Below are positions 49,018 through 60,155 of a stretch of 64,000 nt of DNA, piece after piece. The stretch covers positions 372,001 through 436,000 of the forward strand of contig NW_026731579.1 in NCBI RefSeq assembly GCF_028476545.1. The letters are read 5' to 3'. This DNA comes from Physella acuta (lineage: Eukaryota > Mollusca > Gastropoda > Physidae). Position 1 is the first letter of the stretch; every line of letters starts with the position of its first letter. Under the pieces are notes generated by a model, which did not search any database, was not told the origin of the DNA, and saw nothing but the letters and a program-made list of their open reading frames with translations. Position numbers and translations under genes: made by a program.

Positions 49018-49119
49018 CCCTACCTTTATGTCTTGATGTTAGCCGACGGTCACAGAAAACTTAGCACTCCGAATATCCTCACTTGGTCAGATCTGTCCGG
49101 CCAATTCTGGCTCCTCGAC

Positions 49120-49240
49120 TAGTTCCTGGACTTTAATTCCCGCACTTTAGTTCCTAGAGATTAGTTCCTGGACTTTAGTTCCTAGAGATTAGTTCATGGA
49201 CTTTAGTTCCTAGAGATTAGTTCCCGGACTTTAGTTCCTG
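49120..49240. repeat. 28-bp repeat, about 4 units
   Basis: Units contain GACTTTAGTTCCTAGAGATT and AGTTCCTG. Confidence 0.9.
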
Positions 49241-51027
49241 GCCCCAGCCTCACCCTCTGCTGATGTTAACTGTTTACCAAACGGAAAAGTTGCCCTACCT
49301 GTTATTTCTACCAAGACACAAAAAATGTTTCTGTTTTTCTCGCTACTTCATATCTGCATGCACAAAAATATAATGATAATATTAACGACGTTTAATAAAC
49401 TAACCAGGCTTGAAATAAATCTATTTTGTTTAAAAACCACGATGTTTATTTAAGTCTAGACATCTGATCACAAAATCAATGCTAACAACATATTCCCTGT
49501 ATCCTAGAATAGCTCATAAAGCATACAATTGACATCTTATGTCAAGGGAAAAAACGTGGAATTCTAGTCGGGAAAAGAAACGGCTGAAATGTAAACGACA
49601 GTGATGCTTCAGCCTATGTTCTAAGGTTCAGGTGCATATTAGTGCATACTAATATTTTAAGTTTCAAATACCTGAGGGGAAACTAGGAAAATCTGAAAAT
49701 CTGGAATTTTCCACCGAGAACCCAGGCCTGTGATAGACATGATTTCAAGCTGTCTAGCGCCTCAACGCCCGAGTTATCGTTCTTTGAGATGGGGGATAAC
49801 TCTCTCAGGCTAGTGTAAATAAAATCTGATGGCGTCCCGAAAGTTGTGCGTCGTGTGATATATTTGTTAGTTGATATCTGTAGCTTTCTCGGTTAGATTC
49901 AAGAATATAATGTGTAGCTGAATACACCAACAGTTTAAATGAAATGTATGAGCTTGGCATAGATATTGCAGTGTAACACAAGAAACCTAAATTTTGTAGG
50001 TATATTTTCAAATATTGTTTTCATGATGAAAACTATATTGTTTAAAGATGTTTTAGAAATACATAAACCCCAAAGTTAGTGTGCTAGTTTAAAAGATGCA
50101 GCTGTCAAAGTAGACATCTTCCATTGTTGCCAGCTCTTTAAACTGTTTAAAATGTAAGAAATCGTTCTCATATTCTTCTAGAAATATCTATCAGTTGTTG
50201 CCCTTAGCTTCAATTATCTGCCCCTTCTGATGTTTCATCTACAACCTAGACATATCCCCATAATGTAGGCGATGTTCAGCAGGAGAGTTATCTCAATACA
50301 ACACAAGCTACAGATATGACGTCACTTCCGTATGCAATAATTTCTTTTCACTGCTGGAGTTGAATTAGTGTAATAAATCTAAGGCTTCTTTCAAGGTCTA
50401 GGTCATTGAAGAGTTAACATCGTCTGTAGATTCTTATCTCAAACCCACAATACGTATGTTAAAACCGTATGCACTCGTATAAAACCACTCTTACTGACTA
50501 GGTCTAGCACCGAACACATACACATAGAAAGTGACGCACACAACCCACGAACTTTGACCCTGAGTAAACCAACTGGCAATTCTGTAACTTAATATTAAGA
50601 ATTAATTATTTTTTTAAGAGAAGAAAATCGCGAAAATCCACGAGCCGATGCAGGAATCAATCAATCAATCAATCGAATCTTTGAGTAAATCCCAATCATC
50701 GCTACCTGAGAGGCAGGGTCGGGCAAACATTCGCCCCTCCCTCACTGAGCCCGGTCGTTGAGCCAGCGCTCGCCTAGAGTTGGTCACGGACGACGCTAAG
50801 ATCCGGCAGCCCCCTAAAACTTGTCCGCTTATCTCTGCCCCCACCTCGCCAAATATTGACTCGCTCTTCTCTATGAGGCCTACAGATCTGCTGAGTGAAA
50901 GCCAATAAGGTTGACTCCAGATGGTTTTTTTTTAAATTAAAAAATGGCACTTCCGGTACAAGACCGGCATAGTTTCAAATCAGGAGGAAACGTTGGGGGT
51001 AAATGTGGAGTCGATTTTATTTTGTAA
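49241..51027. other. 1.8 kb AT-rich single-copy stretch
   Basis: No recognised gene. At 50640-50680 a short (AATC)n run occurs. At 50690-50900 composition is GC-richer, but nothing is recognised. The minus frame 49805-50011 has no domain. Confidence 0.35.
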
Positions 51028-51118
51028 GGTCAACATTTTGTTTAGTTCGGTCAACATTTTGTTTAGTTAGGTCAACATTTTGTTTACTTAGGTCGACGTC
51101 TTGTTCAGTAAGGTAAAC
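51028..51118. repeat. 21-bp repeat, about 4 units
   Basis: The unit is GGTCAACATTTTGTTTAGTT plus one base; the last unit has drifted (GGTCGACGTCTTG). Confidence 0.88.
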
Positions 51119-51990
51119 ATTGGCATGCGCGATTGGGTACAAACGGTATCAGATTTTTGTGGTGATATGGGCTTGCCTGTGTGTGGGCGGGCTGTGGGCA
51201 TGGGGAGAGGCATGGGCAGAAGCATGGGCAGAGGCATGGGCAGGACGAGGCTGAGTGTGGGCTTTTGTTTACAGCGCCACTTCACGACTGCTCATTTGAA
51301 GAGATTTCAGCATGATGTGGCACCTAATGCACACCATGTTTGCTACGGCCAAAGACCGAAGTATGGCCATTGCACGCGTTGGCCGGCCAGTTCACGCTTT
51401 GGCCGATTCGCTTGGCCAATATCCGAATACTTTAAAACGACCAGGTTGCATGAGACAAGTAGAACGATCACTGTCGAAAGACGTGGTAGAAAAAATCTCT
51501 GCCGACATCCCTGTTGTATCGAGCTTGTCCTACTGGAACCACCTAACGCCGTGTTAGATTCAGCCATGAAAAGCTTGACCACGGACTGACATTTAAGTAC
51601 TCTAGCAGACGCCATTGATCAGTATCGATGAATGAAATGGATCTGGACTGGGCTGACCAGACTGGACATCGCCCTATCAATAGGACGCCCAACATAAAGA
51701 TACACAAGTGTATCGCCCTAAAAATTCGACGTTACACCCAGTTGGTCAAAAATTGGATTTTTTTTTACATTTGTAATTGAGTTCAATGTTCTGAACGTCT
51801 TCAATCACTATTAAAAAACCGAGGTTTGGATTTAGGTTAAGTCGACCTTAACCGAAAATTGACAACGTATCATCGTAAAAATGTCGGCTTGGAAAATTAA
51901 TGAAATGATTTCGCAAACAAATCACTTTTGGCTTTTTAAATCTTGTTTCTAAAGACTTTAAAAATGTCGCAAGTAACATGGATATATTTG
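51119..51990. other. Single-copy stretch with unrecognised open frames
   Basis: Plus frames 51101-51589 and 51312-51557 overlap in different registers between CATGGGCAG repeats (51195-51245) and 51600. The second has a plausible amino-acid mix but no domain I recognise. Either the region holds a decayed coding segment or both frames are chance. Function unknown. Confidence 0.25.
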
Positions 51991-52527
51991 TGTACACAAC
52001 TTTTTTGCAATACATTTCTTATGTACACAGCTGTAGGCAATACATTTCTTGTGTACAAAGCTTTTTGTAATACATTTCTTGTGTACAAAGCTTTTTGTAA
52101 TACATTTCTTGTGTATACAGCTTTTTGTAATACATTTCTTGTGTATACAGCTTTTTGTAATACATTTCTTGTGTATACAGCGTTTTGTAATACATTTCTT
52201 GTGTATACAGCTTTTTGTAATACATTTCTTGTGTATACAGCTTTTTGTAATACATTTCTTGTGTATACAGCGTTTTGTAATACATTTCTTGTGTATACAG
52301 CTTTTTGTAATGCATTTCTTGTGTAAAAAGCTTTAGGCAATACATTTCTTGTGTATACAGCTTTAGGCAATACATTTCTTGTGTAAAAAGCTTTAGGCAA
52401 TACATTTCTTGTGTACACAACTTTAGGCAATACATTTCTTGTGTATACAGCTAGAGGCAATACATTTCTTGTGTATACAGCTAGAGGCAATACATTTCTT
52501 GTGTATACAGCTTTAGGCAATACACAA
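51991..52527. repeat. 30-bp minisatellite, about 18 units
   Basis: The unit contains TAATACATTTCTTGTGTATA and CAGCTTTTTG. The right-hand units have TTTAGGCAA in place of TTTTTGTAA. Frames stay open on both strands because 30 is a multiple of three (LPKAVYTRNV on minus); rejected as coding. Confidence 0.96.
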
Positions 52528-52839
52528 CTCTATGCTAATTGAATAAATCTTTGTCATATCCTGATACAATTCAGCACGTTATGGCGTTACAAAGTTTTCA
52601 AAGCGTCATTTCGCTTCGCATTCTGGACGCACCATTTGGCATCACCGTTCTAAATCCGACACTTCACACTGTACCCCGCGGACGTAATGAACCTGTGACG
52701 ACATCAGTGCAGCGTATCTGACCCTGATTGATGACCAGACCCCCATGTTGCTTGCACAAACATCCAAGGCACATTTTGTTTTGTTTCCAAAGACTGAACT
52801 CCCGTTACACAATTTCCCTACCCCACCCCCCGTCTATCC
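52528..52839. other. Single-copy stretch, unrecognised
   Basis: A plus frame at 52539-52721 and another at 52745-53062 occur; the second is mostly C-rich repeat. No domain is recognised. Confidence 0.25.
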
Positions 52840-53095
52840 AACTACCTCACTAACCACCGCCACACTACAACACTACCCCACCTCCAACTACCCACCTCAC
52901 CCAACTACCCACCTCACCCAATTTCCCACTTCCATTCTACTTCCCCATCGCACTATTCCATCTCCACACTACCCACCTCCACACTACCCACCTCCACACT
53001 ACCCACCTCCACACTACCCACCTCCCCACTACCCACCTCCCCACTACCCACCTCCACACTAATCCACCTACACATTACTCCACTTACTTACTACC
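52840..53095. repeat. C-rich CTCCACACTACCCAC repeat
   Basis: Loose 13-15-bp units become regular (ACTACCCACCTCCAC) at 52970-53060. Confidence 0.9.
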
Positions 53096-53328
53096 CCACT
53101 TCCTCGTTACCTCTCTAACTCATGACGTCATTACCTCATTAGTCTCCATCCTGATTGTTAACCCTACGATTCAAGTAAAACTACATTTATATATTACTAT
53201 AATGCTTTACTTCCTGGTCACTAATTATCTCTAATTGGTAACAATCTCTTATTTACTGCAGGCTTTGTTCAATAAATTGGAAGGGAAATTCCCCGGAAGG
53301 GTTGTTACATCCAGGTCATAACATCCCT
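53096..53328. other. Short single-copy spacer
   Basis: Nothing recognised. Confidence 0.4.
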
Positions 53329-53575
53329 GCCCCCCCCCCAACCCCACCCACCCCCTGACCACCACTGGCATACAGTAATGATTTAAGTTACAGGTAAACA
53401 ATCAGTGCCGTCCTTTTATTAACCCATCGTTAGTTCACTCACCAGTCATCCCCTGGCTCTCCCCCCTGCCCCCACCCCACCCCTGACCACCACTGGCGTA
53501 CAATAATAATGTAAGTTACAAGTAAACAATCAGCGCCGTCGTTGGTTCACTCTCCAGTCACCCCCTCCCCCGGAC
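53329..53575. repeat. Diverged duplication of about 130 bp
   Basis: Two copies contain CCCCTGACCACCACTGGC, ACAGGTAAACAATCAG (or ACAAGTAAACAATCAG) and GGTTCACTC or AGTTCACTC, at about 53330-53450 and 53465-53575. Confidence 0.8.
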
Positions 53576-53739
53576 TTCTGAAGGCTCCAGTTACCATGGC
53601 CAGCACGAGCTAGGCAACACTACGTCACTGGATGACGTCACGGAAAGAGACTTTTTTGTTTGAATAGTGAGCGAGTGTTTTGATTAATATTGTACAGTCA
53701 TCTTCTACTTAAGAAACCAGAATTAAATTCAAAGTTTAC
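53576..53739. other. Short single-copy spacer
   Basis: It has a TGACGTCA site at 53633-53640. Nothing else is recognised. Confidence 0.35.
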
Positions 53740-53753
53740 AGAGAACTTTTGTT

Positions 53754-54465
53754 GTAATAGTCAGTGTAAGAGCGAGGTAATGGCAGAGTTTCTTCAAGGC
53801 ATCTCTTCGGGGGGGGGCGAAGCCCCCCCGAAAAATTTTTACCGCCCCCCCCCGAACGAAATGAAATTTATATAATTTATATAGAAAATATATACTTTTA
53901 ACAGTGTCCGCCCCCCCGAAGAAAGTTTACCGCCCCCCCGAAGATTTCAAGTGCCCCCCGGAGAAAAAAGTCTGGAAGAAACACTGGGTAATGGTCAGTG
54001 TAAGTGTGTTGTAATGGTCAGTGTAAGTGCATAGTAATGGTCAGTGTAAGTGTATAGTAATGGTCAGTGTAAGGGTGTGGTAATGGTCAGTGTAAGGATA
54101 TTGTAATGGTCAGTGTAAGTGTATAGTAATGGTCAGTGTAAGGGTGTGGTAATGGTCAGTGTAAGGGTGTGGTAATGGTCAGTGTAAGGGTGTGGTAATG
54201 GTCAGTGTAAGGAAATTGTAATGGTCAGTGTAAGGGTGTGGTAATGGTCAGTGTAAGGAAATTGTAATGGTCAGTGTAAGGAAATGGTAATGGTCAGTGT
54301 AAGGATATTGTAAAGGTCAGTATAAGGAAATTGTAATGGTCAGTGTAAGTGTGTAGTAATTGTCAGTGTAATGGTGTGGTAATGGTCAGTGTAAGGGTGT
54401 GGTAATGGTCAGTGTAAGTATATTGAAATGGCCAGTGTAAGGATATTGCAATAGTTAGTGTAATA
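53754..54465. repeat. About 21-23-bp minisatellite interrupted by a MITE
   Basis: Units are GGTAATGGTCAGTGTAAG plus GGTGT, TGTAT or GAAATT. One or two units lie left of the MITE at 53784 (AATAGTCAGTGTAAGAGCGA) and about 22 lie to its right (53987-54465). Confidence 0.94.
53784..53986. mobile_element. hAT-type MITE, family B, inside a minisatellite
   Basis: A 203-bp element starting CAGAGTTTCTTCAAGG and ending CTGGAAGAAACACTG, in reverse orientation to the 27509 copy. The duplication GGTAATGG is perfect at 53776-53783 and 53987-53994, and is itself part of the array unit. It has a GGGGGGG CGAAG CCCCCCC palindrome near the left end. Confidence 0.95.
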
Positions 54466-55645
54466 ACGTTCTGAATAGATCTCTAAAGGTGACAGTATGT
54501 TACTGCTACAGTGTAACTTTTAAAACTTTTTTTTCTAGTTTTTTTTTCCATCTATCTTTTAGTCATGTTTTTGTGATTTCAAAATACAGCCAGCCATCTG
54601 AGCATACAGTTGATATTTTTTTTTTCTAATTTGTTTAAATGTTAACTATATGATTTGAAATGACTATTCCTTGTGACATTTGAAAGTAAATAAGTTGGTA
54701 AAATAATGTCCTTAAAACCTCCTCAAATTTCAGTTTTCAGGTGCTATAATAAGAAATATCGATGATTATTTATATAACTGAAACAAAAATTATGATTAAA
54801 ATATTTTTTATATGCGAAAATTGCGAATGACGCAGACAGCCCCGCGCTTATAGTCAACACATTTCAATTTCTGCAAGTGAAATTGATGAATTAATTAATT
54901 AGCAATCCTTTTATAAACACTAGAGTTTGTGTCAAAGAACAAAAAAATATATCAGCTACAGAGACCACAGGCAACAGCTTTCTTCTGTACAATATTATGT
55001 TTTAATTAACTAATTAAATATTTCCATTGATAGTGTAAGATGCAGCGAGCGGAATAAGTTGACGCAGACATCAAATAAGGAATGATGGTAATTTTGAAGA
55101 TGAAATAAATAATTAATCTAATTAAAGGCTGGATTACACGGTATGTCAGTGCGCTGGTCGACTTTGAAGTAAGGCTGGGTAATCTGACAAGGGAGGTAAT
55201 GTTATCAGGGGAACGAACTGCTGCAACATAACTTTATCTTACATATACGTTCTGATAGGAAATTATCGGAAATCTGGGCACTTGTACTTTATACGGCCCA
55301 CTACTCGCTTTTCTTTACGGCTCATTTATACGGCTCATTGATACTGCTTATTTAATACGGCTCATGAGAGCAAATTTCGAGGTGTCTGAGTTTCGTGGTT
55401 TGAATATAAAACAACAATAAACATGTATGAGAGAGGGTTGGAATAAATCTTCAAAAGGCGAATAAATGACTGTGACATCACAACCAGCAACACCATCTTT
55501 ACCCAGCTGAACTTTTCCCCCAATAGTGCTTATATTCCCCCCCCCCCCCACATACCACACACCTCTCGTCTAAGTTCTACTTTCTGGACACATCCCATTA
55601 TGAAGTTTAAAACGATGCCAGCGAGATCGGCGGTCTGTCTGGCTC
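54466..55645. other. 1.2 kb AT-rich single-copy stretch
   Basis: It contains TTAATTAATTAG (54890-54903), TTAATTAACTAATT (55002-55015) and AATAATTAATCTAATT (55106-55121), a cluster of homeodomain-type cores. A C11 run lies near 55537. No gene is recognised. Confidence 0.3.
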
Positions 55646-55830
55646 TAATGTATGCACCTGACCTAAGGTCACGCTTTAATGTATGCACCTGACCTAAGGT
55701 CACGCTTTAATGTATGCACCTGACCTAAGGTCACGCTTTAATGTATGCACCTGACCTAAGGTCACGCTTTAATGTATGCACCTGACCTAAGGTCACGCTT
55801 TAATGTATGCACCTGACCTAAGGTCACGGC
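55646..55830. repeat. 31-bp minisatellite with everted AGGTCA palindrome, 6 units
   Basis: Six virtually identical units of GCTTTAATGTATGCACC followed by TGACCTAAGGTCAC. Each contains TGACCTAAGGTCA, a perfect 13-bp palindrome made of two nuclear-receptor half-sites (AGGTCA) pointing outward with one base between. Confidence 0.97.
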
Positions 55831-55925
55831 ATTGTCTGCTGTCAGGTGGTGCCAAAAGGAGAGCCGGAAGTTGCTGCCAAGCAACAGCGTCAGGCGAGTC
55901 AATGGAACCTGATCTCTTCGTCTTC

Positions 55926-58140
55926 ACGTCTGTATGTATGTTGTTTATCTCCCCTCAATAACTCACGTCTGTATGTATGTTGTTTATCTCCCCTCACCAA
56001 CTCACGTCTGTATGTATGTTGTTTATCTCCCCTCACTAACTCACGTCTGTATGTATGTTGTTTATCTCCCCTCACTAACTCACGTCTGTACGTATGTTGT
56101 TTATCTCCCCTTACTAGCTCACGTCTGTATATTTGTTGTTTATCTCCCCTCACCAACTCACGTTTGTACGTATGTTGTTTATCTCCCCTCACTAACTCAC
56201 GTCTGTATGTATGTTGATTATCTCCCCTCACCAACACACGTCTGTATGTATGTTGTTTATCTCCCCTCACTAACTCACGTCTGTATGTATGTTGTTTATC
56301 TCCCCTTACTACCTCACGTCTGTATATTTGTTGTTTATCTCCCCTCACCAACTCACGTTTGTACGTATGTTGTTTATCTCCCCTCACTAACTCACGTCTG
56401 TATGTATGTTGATTATCTCCCCTCACCAACACACGTCTGTATGTATGTTGTTTATCTCCCCTCACTCACTCACGTCTGTATATTTGATGTTTATCTCCCC
56501 TCACCAACGTACGTCTGTATTTTTGTTGTTTATCTCCCCTCACCACCTCACGTCTGTATGTATGTTGTTTATCTCCCCTCACCAACTTACGTCTGTAAAT
56601 TTGTTGTTTATCTCCCCTCACCAACTTACGTCTGTAAATTTGTTGTTTATCTCCCCTCACCAACTCACGTCTGTATGTATGTTGTTTATCTCCCCTCACC
56701 AAACTCACGTCTGTATGTATGTTGTTTATCTCCCCTCACCAAACTCACGTCTGTATGTATGTTGTTTATCTCCCCTCACCAACACACGTCTGTACGTATG
56801 TTGTTTATCTCCCCTCACCACCTCACGTCTGTATGTATGTTGTTTATCTCCCCTCACTCACTCACGTCTGTACGTATGTTGTTTACCTCCCCTCACCAAC
56901 TTACGTCTGTATATTTGTTGTTTATCTCCCCTCACCAACTTACGTCTGTAAATTTGTTGTTTATCTCCCCTCACCAACTCACGTCTGTATGTACGTTGTT
57001 TATCTCCCCTCACCAACTTACGTCTGTATATATTTTGTTTATCTCCCCTCACTAACTCACGTCTGTATGTATGTTGTTTATCTCCTCTCACCAACTCACG
57101 TCTGTGTGTATGTTGTTTATCTCCCCTCACCAACACACGTCTGTGTGTATGTTGTTTATCTCCCTCACCAACTTACGTATGTATATTTGTTGTTTATCTC
57201 CCCTCACCAACGTACGTCTGTATATTTGATGTTTATCTCCCCTCACCAACTCACGTCTGTATGTATGTAGTTTATCTCCCCTCACCAACTTACGTCTGTA
57301 TGTATGTTGTTTATCTCCCCTCACTAACTCACGTCTGTATGTATGTTGTTTATCTCCCCTCACCAACACACGTCTGTGTGTATGTTGTTTATCTCCCTCA
57401 CCAACTTACGTATGTATATTTGTTGTTTATCTCCCCTCACCAACGTACGTCTGTATATTTGATGTTTATCTCCCCTCACCAACTCACGTCTGTATGTATG
57501 TAGTTTATCTCCCCTCACCAACTTACGTCTGTATGTATGTTGTTTATCTCCCCTCACTAACTCACGTCTGTATGTATGTTGTTTATCTCCCCTCACCAAC
57601 ACACGTCTGTGTGTATGTTATTTATCTCCCTCACCAACTCACTTCTGTACGTATGTTGTTTATCTCCCCTCACCAACACACGTCTGTATGTATGTTGTTT
57701 ATCTCCCCTCACTAACTCACGTCTGTATGTATGTTGTTTATCTCCCCTCACTAACTCACGTCTGTATGTATGTTGTTTATCTCCCCTCACCAACACACGT
57801 CTGTGTGTATGTTGTTTATCTCCCCTCACCAACTCACGTCTGTACATATGTTGCTTATCTCCCCCCACCACCTCACGTCTGTGTGTATGTTGTTTATCTC
57901 CCCTCACGTCTGTATGTATGCTGTTTATCTCCCCTCACTAACTCACGTCTGTATGTATGTTGTTTATCTCCCCTCACCAACTCACGTCTGTATGTATGTT
58001 GTTTATCTCCCCTCACCAACTCACGTCTGTATGTATGTTGTTTATCTCCCCTCACCAACTCACGTCTGTATGTATGTTGTTTATCTCCCCTCACCACCTC
58101 ACGTCTGTATGTATGTTGTTTATCTCCCCTCACCAACTTA
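55926..58140. repeat. 39-bp minisatellite, about 57 units
   Basis: The largest array in the window. The unit is CTCACGTCTGTATGTATGTT followed by GTTTATCTCCCCTCACCAA. Variants (TATATTTGTT, GTACGTATGTT, AACACACG) recur in the same order: a 233-bp block starting near 57127 is repeated at 57360, and a block of about 195 bp at 56089 recurs near 56284. Because 39 is a multiple of three, frames of up to about 370 codons are open (VYLPSPTHVCMY on plus, ELVRGDKQHTYRR on minus). Both strands being open with identical period shows these are not genes. Confidence 0.97.
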
Positions 58141-58326
58141 CCCAGTGCAGTAGACACGCGACAGGCATGAATTCCAAGACTGAAAACATTCAAAGGAAAA
58201 AAAAACAAGGAGGTTGTCAGCCTCGTGTATTAGTAGAACAATTTTTTTGGTGTGGTGGGGATGTGGGGGGGAGGAGGTAAAAGCAGGCGTACTTTTACAA
58301 CATTATATTAGCTTGCTACTATGGAT
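58141..58326. other. Short single-copy spacer
   Basis: Nothing recognised. Confidence 0.4.
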
Positions 58327-58519
58327 CAGTTGTTCACAACCTGGGTTTGATCAAACCCCAGGGGTTCGGTGAGGCATCCTTGGTTTTGGTGGAGGTCAAA
58401 ACACACACCCGACTCACTTGACTCCCGATTGGATTTTGTCAATGCTGACGGTAGAACTAGTAAAAAGGGTTCGGTGCGTGCGCATATTTAACTGGTGGGG
58501 TTTAGTACCTCCAAAAAGG
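58327..58519. mobile_element. hAT-like element, right end missing
   Basis: It starts CAGTTGTTCACAACCTGGG and contains CCCCAGGGGTTCGGTGAGGC, TTTTGGTGGAGGTCAAAACA and GGTTCGGTGCGTGCGCATAT then GGTGGGGTTTAGTACCTCCA. This order is that of the widespread animal hAT-type MITEs that start CAGTGGTTC. The expected right terminal repeat (…AACCACTG) is absent: after CCTCCAAAAAGG the 40-bp array begins. Confidence 0.75.
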
Positions 58520-58889
58520 CATTGTGTTACTATAGTTGGACTATGAGATGCTGACGTGACATTGTGTTACTATAGTTGGACTATGAGATGCTGACGTGAC
58601 ATTGTGTTACTATAGTTGGACTATGAGATGCTGACGTGACATTGTGTTACTATAGTTGGACTATGAGATGCTGACGTGACATTGTGTTACTATAGCTGGA
58701 CTATGAGATGCTGACGTGACATTGTGTTACTATAGTTGGACTATGAGATGCTGACGTGACATTGTGTTACTATAGTTGGACTATGAGATGCTGACGTGAC
58801 ATTGTGTTACTATAGTTGGACTATGAGATGCTGACGTGACATTGTGTTACTATAGTTGGACTATGAGATGTTGACGTGACATTGTGTTG
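58520..58889. repeat. 40-bp minisatellite, about 9 units
   Basis: The unit is CATTGTGTTACTATAGTTGG followed by ACTATGAGATGCTGACGTGA. Near-perfect copies, only two substitutions seen. It starts exactly where the preceding hAT copy loses its end. Confidence 0.97.
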
Positions 58890-59583
58890 TTTCACCTCGC
58901 CTGGACGCCTTACTTCGGGTATGTCAACAACTACCGCTCACTACCTGTATCAAATATGGCATTTTAAATAACCAACTCTGTACACGGTTTTTGTTTTATA
59001 AACGTCATCTGTTCCAAAGTTTCTGGATATATGCGATCAATTTCAACGTCTTTTGATTCGCGTGATCTGTTAATCCATGATATATCCCATGCATACCGCA
59101 AAACTCTGTCTCTTTGAACCTTTAGACATAAATTGCAAGCAAAGCCTTGATTAAATGGCCGCTAAGCTGACTTGAGATGTCTTACTTAATGTGGTGGTGG
59201 TGTTAAGTTCTCCATCCTATATATTTTTCTTTTTTTCATCTACATAATTAAACGTTAAATTAAGTCCGTTTTTTAATGATAATCATTCAATTAAATATGT
59301 CAGAATGCAAGCACATCCGATATACACAAAAAAGAAAATAATTAATGGTTAACAATATCAAACCACTGATTAATATAATTCAAGAGGAATAACCTCTATT
59401 CTGTCAATTGGAATTGCAAACATGTTTGAGGTTCGTAAAACTAAATATGTGTAGATTCAAACCAGTACAGAACGGTACATCTCCACATTTAAAAAAAAAA
59501 CATTGCAGTGATGACGTATACCAAGGGAGAGAAATCCCGCTTAGAACGTTGGACTGATTGAATATGCATGCTCGAGTTAACGC
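58890..59583. other. AT-rich single-copy spacer
   Basis: Nothing recognised. If the minus-strand exon at 59590 is real, this would be intron. Confidence 0.35.
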
Positions 59584-59589
59584 ACTTAC

Positions 59590-59825
59590 GTCCCCTGAAA
59601 GTTGGACACGGCAACGAGCGATCTGCAGATCACGTGACGGGGGTGAATGACGTCACAGACCGGGAAGTTTGGCGCGTTCTGCTGGCGCCCACCCTCCAGA
59701 CGTAAAGGTTCCACTCTAAGTGTGCTGGAAATGGTGGTGGGCTGAGGAATAATAACATCAACGGTTTTAGAATCGGCAGAATTTTGTGACGCTATCTCGT
59801 CACATTTTCGACATGGCATTGGCAT
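59590..59825 (-). CDS. Candidate coding exon of unknown protein
   Basis: A minus-strand open stretch from ATG (59825) reads MPMPCRKCDEIASQ and ends ...VAVSNFQG plus two bases at 59590, where the sequence continues GTAAGTG, a consensus splice donor. It is 78 codons, non-repetitive, with balanced amino-acid use, unlike the other long frames here. No domain is recognised. The frame continues open upstream into the MITE at 59849, so the start is uncertain. An in-frame TAA lies directly past the donor, so an unspliced product would end there. It could equally be a CpG-rich regulatory element (see the motif cluster inside it). Confidence 0.3.
59629..59676. promoter_or_regulatory. Cluster of E-box, CRE and E2F-like words
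   Basis: Within 48 bp lie ATCACGTGAC (59629-59638), a perfect CRE TGACGTCA (59648-59655) and TTTGGCGCG (59668-59676, E2F-like). These overlap the candidate exon, so the two readings compete. Motif matches only. Confidence 0.25.
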
Positions 59826-59848
59826 GATAAATTGAGTAACGGGATGAT

Positions 59849-60063
59849 CAGTGTTTCTTCCAGACTTTTTTCTCCGGGGGGGCACTTGAAATTTTCGGGG
59901 GGGGGGGGGGGGGGTAAACTTTCTTCGGGGGGGGGGGGGGGCGGACACTGTTAAAAGTATATATTTTCAATATAAATTATACAAATTTCATTTCGTTCGG
60001 GGGGGGGGGCGGTAAAAAATTTTCGGGGGGAGGGGGGCGAAGAGATGCCTGGAAGAAACTCTG
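59849..60063. mobile_element. hAT-type MITE, family B, G-expanded copy
   Basis: A 215-bp element starting CAGTGTTTCTTCCAG and ending CTGGAAGAAACTCTG, ends identical to the 27509 copy. Flanks GGGATGAT (59841-59848) and GTGATGAT (60064-60071) agree at 7 of 8. It differs from the 27509 copy mainly by longer G runs (up to G18). Confidence 0.93.
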
Positions 60064-60155
60064 GTGATGATATATTAAGTAATGGGATGATATATTGAGT
60101 AATGTGATGGTATGTTAAGTAATGATAGATTGAGTAATGTGATGGTATATTCATA
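60064..60155. repeat. Degenerate GATATATTGAGTAATG repeat around the MITE
   Basis: Four or five units of 20-22 bp such as GATGATATATTGAGTAATG. A matching piece (GATAAATTGAGTAACGGGAT) lies left of the MITE at 59826-59845, so the MITE sits within this small array. Confidence 0.8.

Noticed and set aside
55926-58140. Open frames up to about 370 codons with VYLPSPTHVCMY repeats, and minus-strand ELVRGDKQHTYRR frames
   Set aside because: The 39-bp unit is a multiple of three without stops on either strand. Both strands are open with the same period, and indels shift registers freely.
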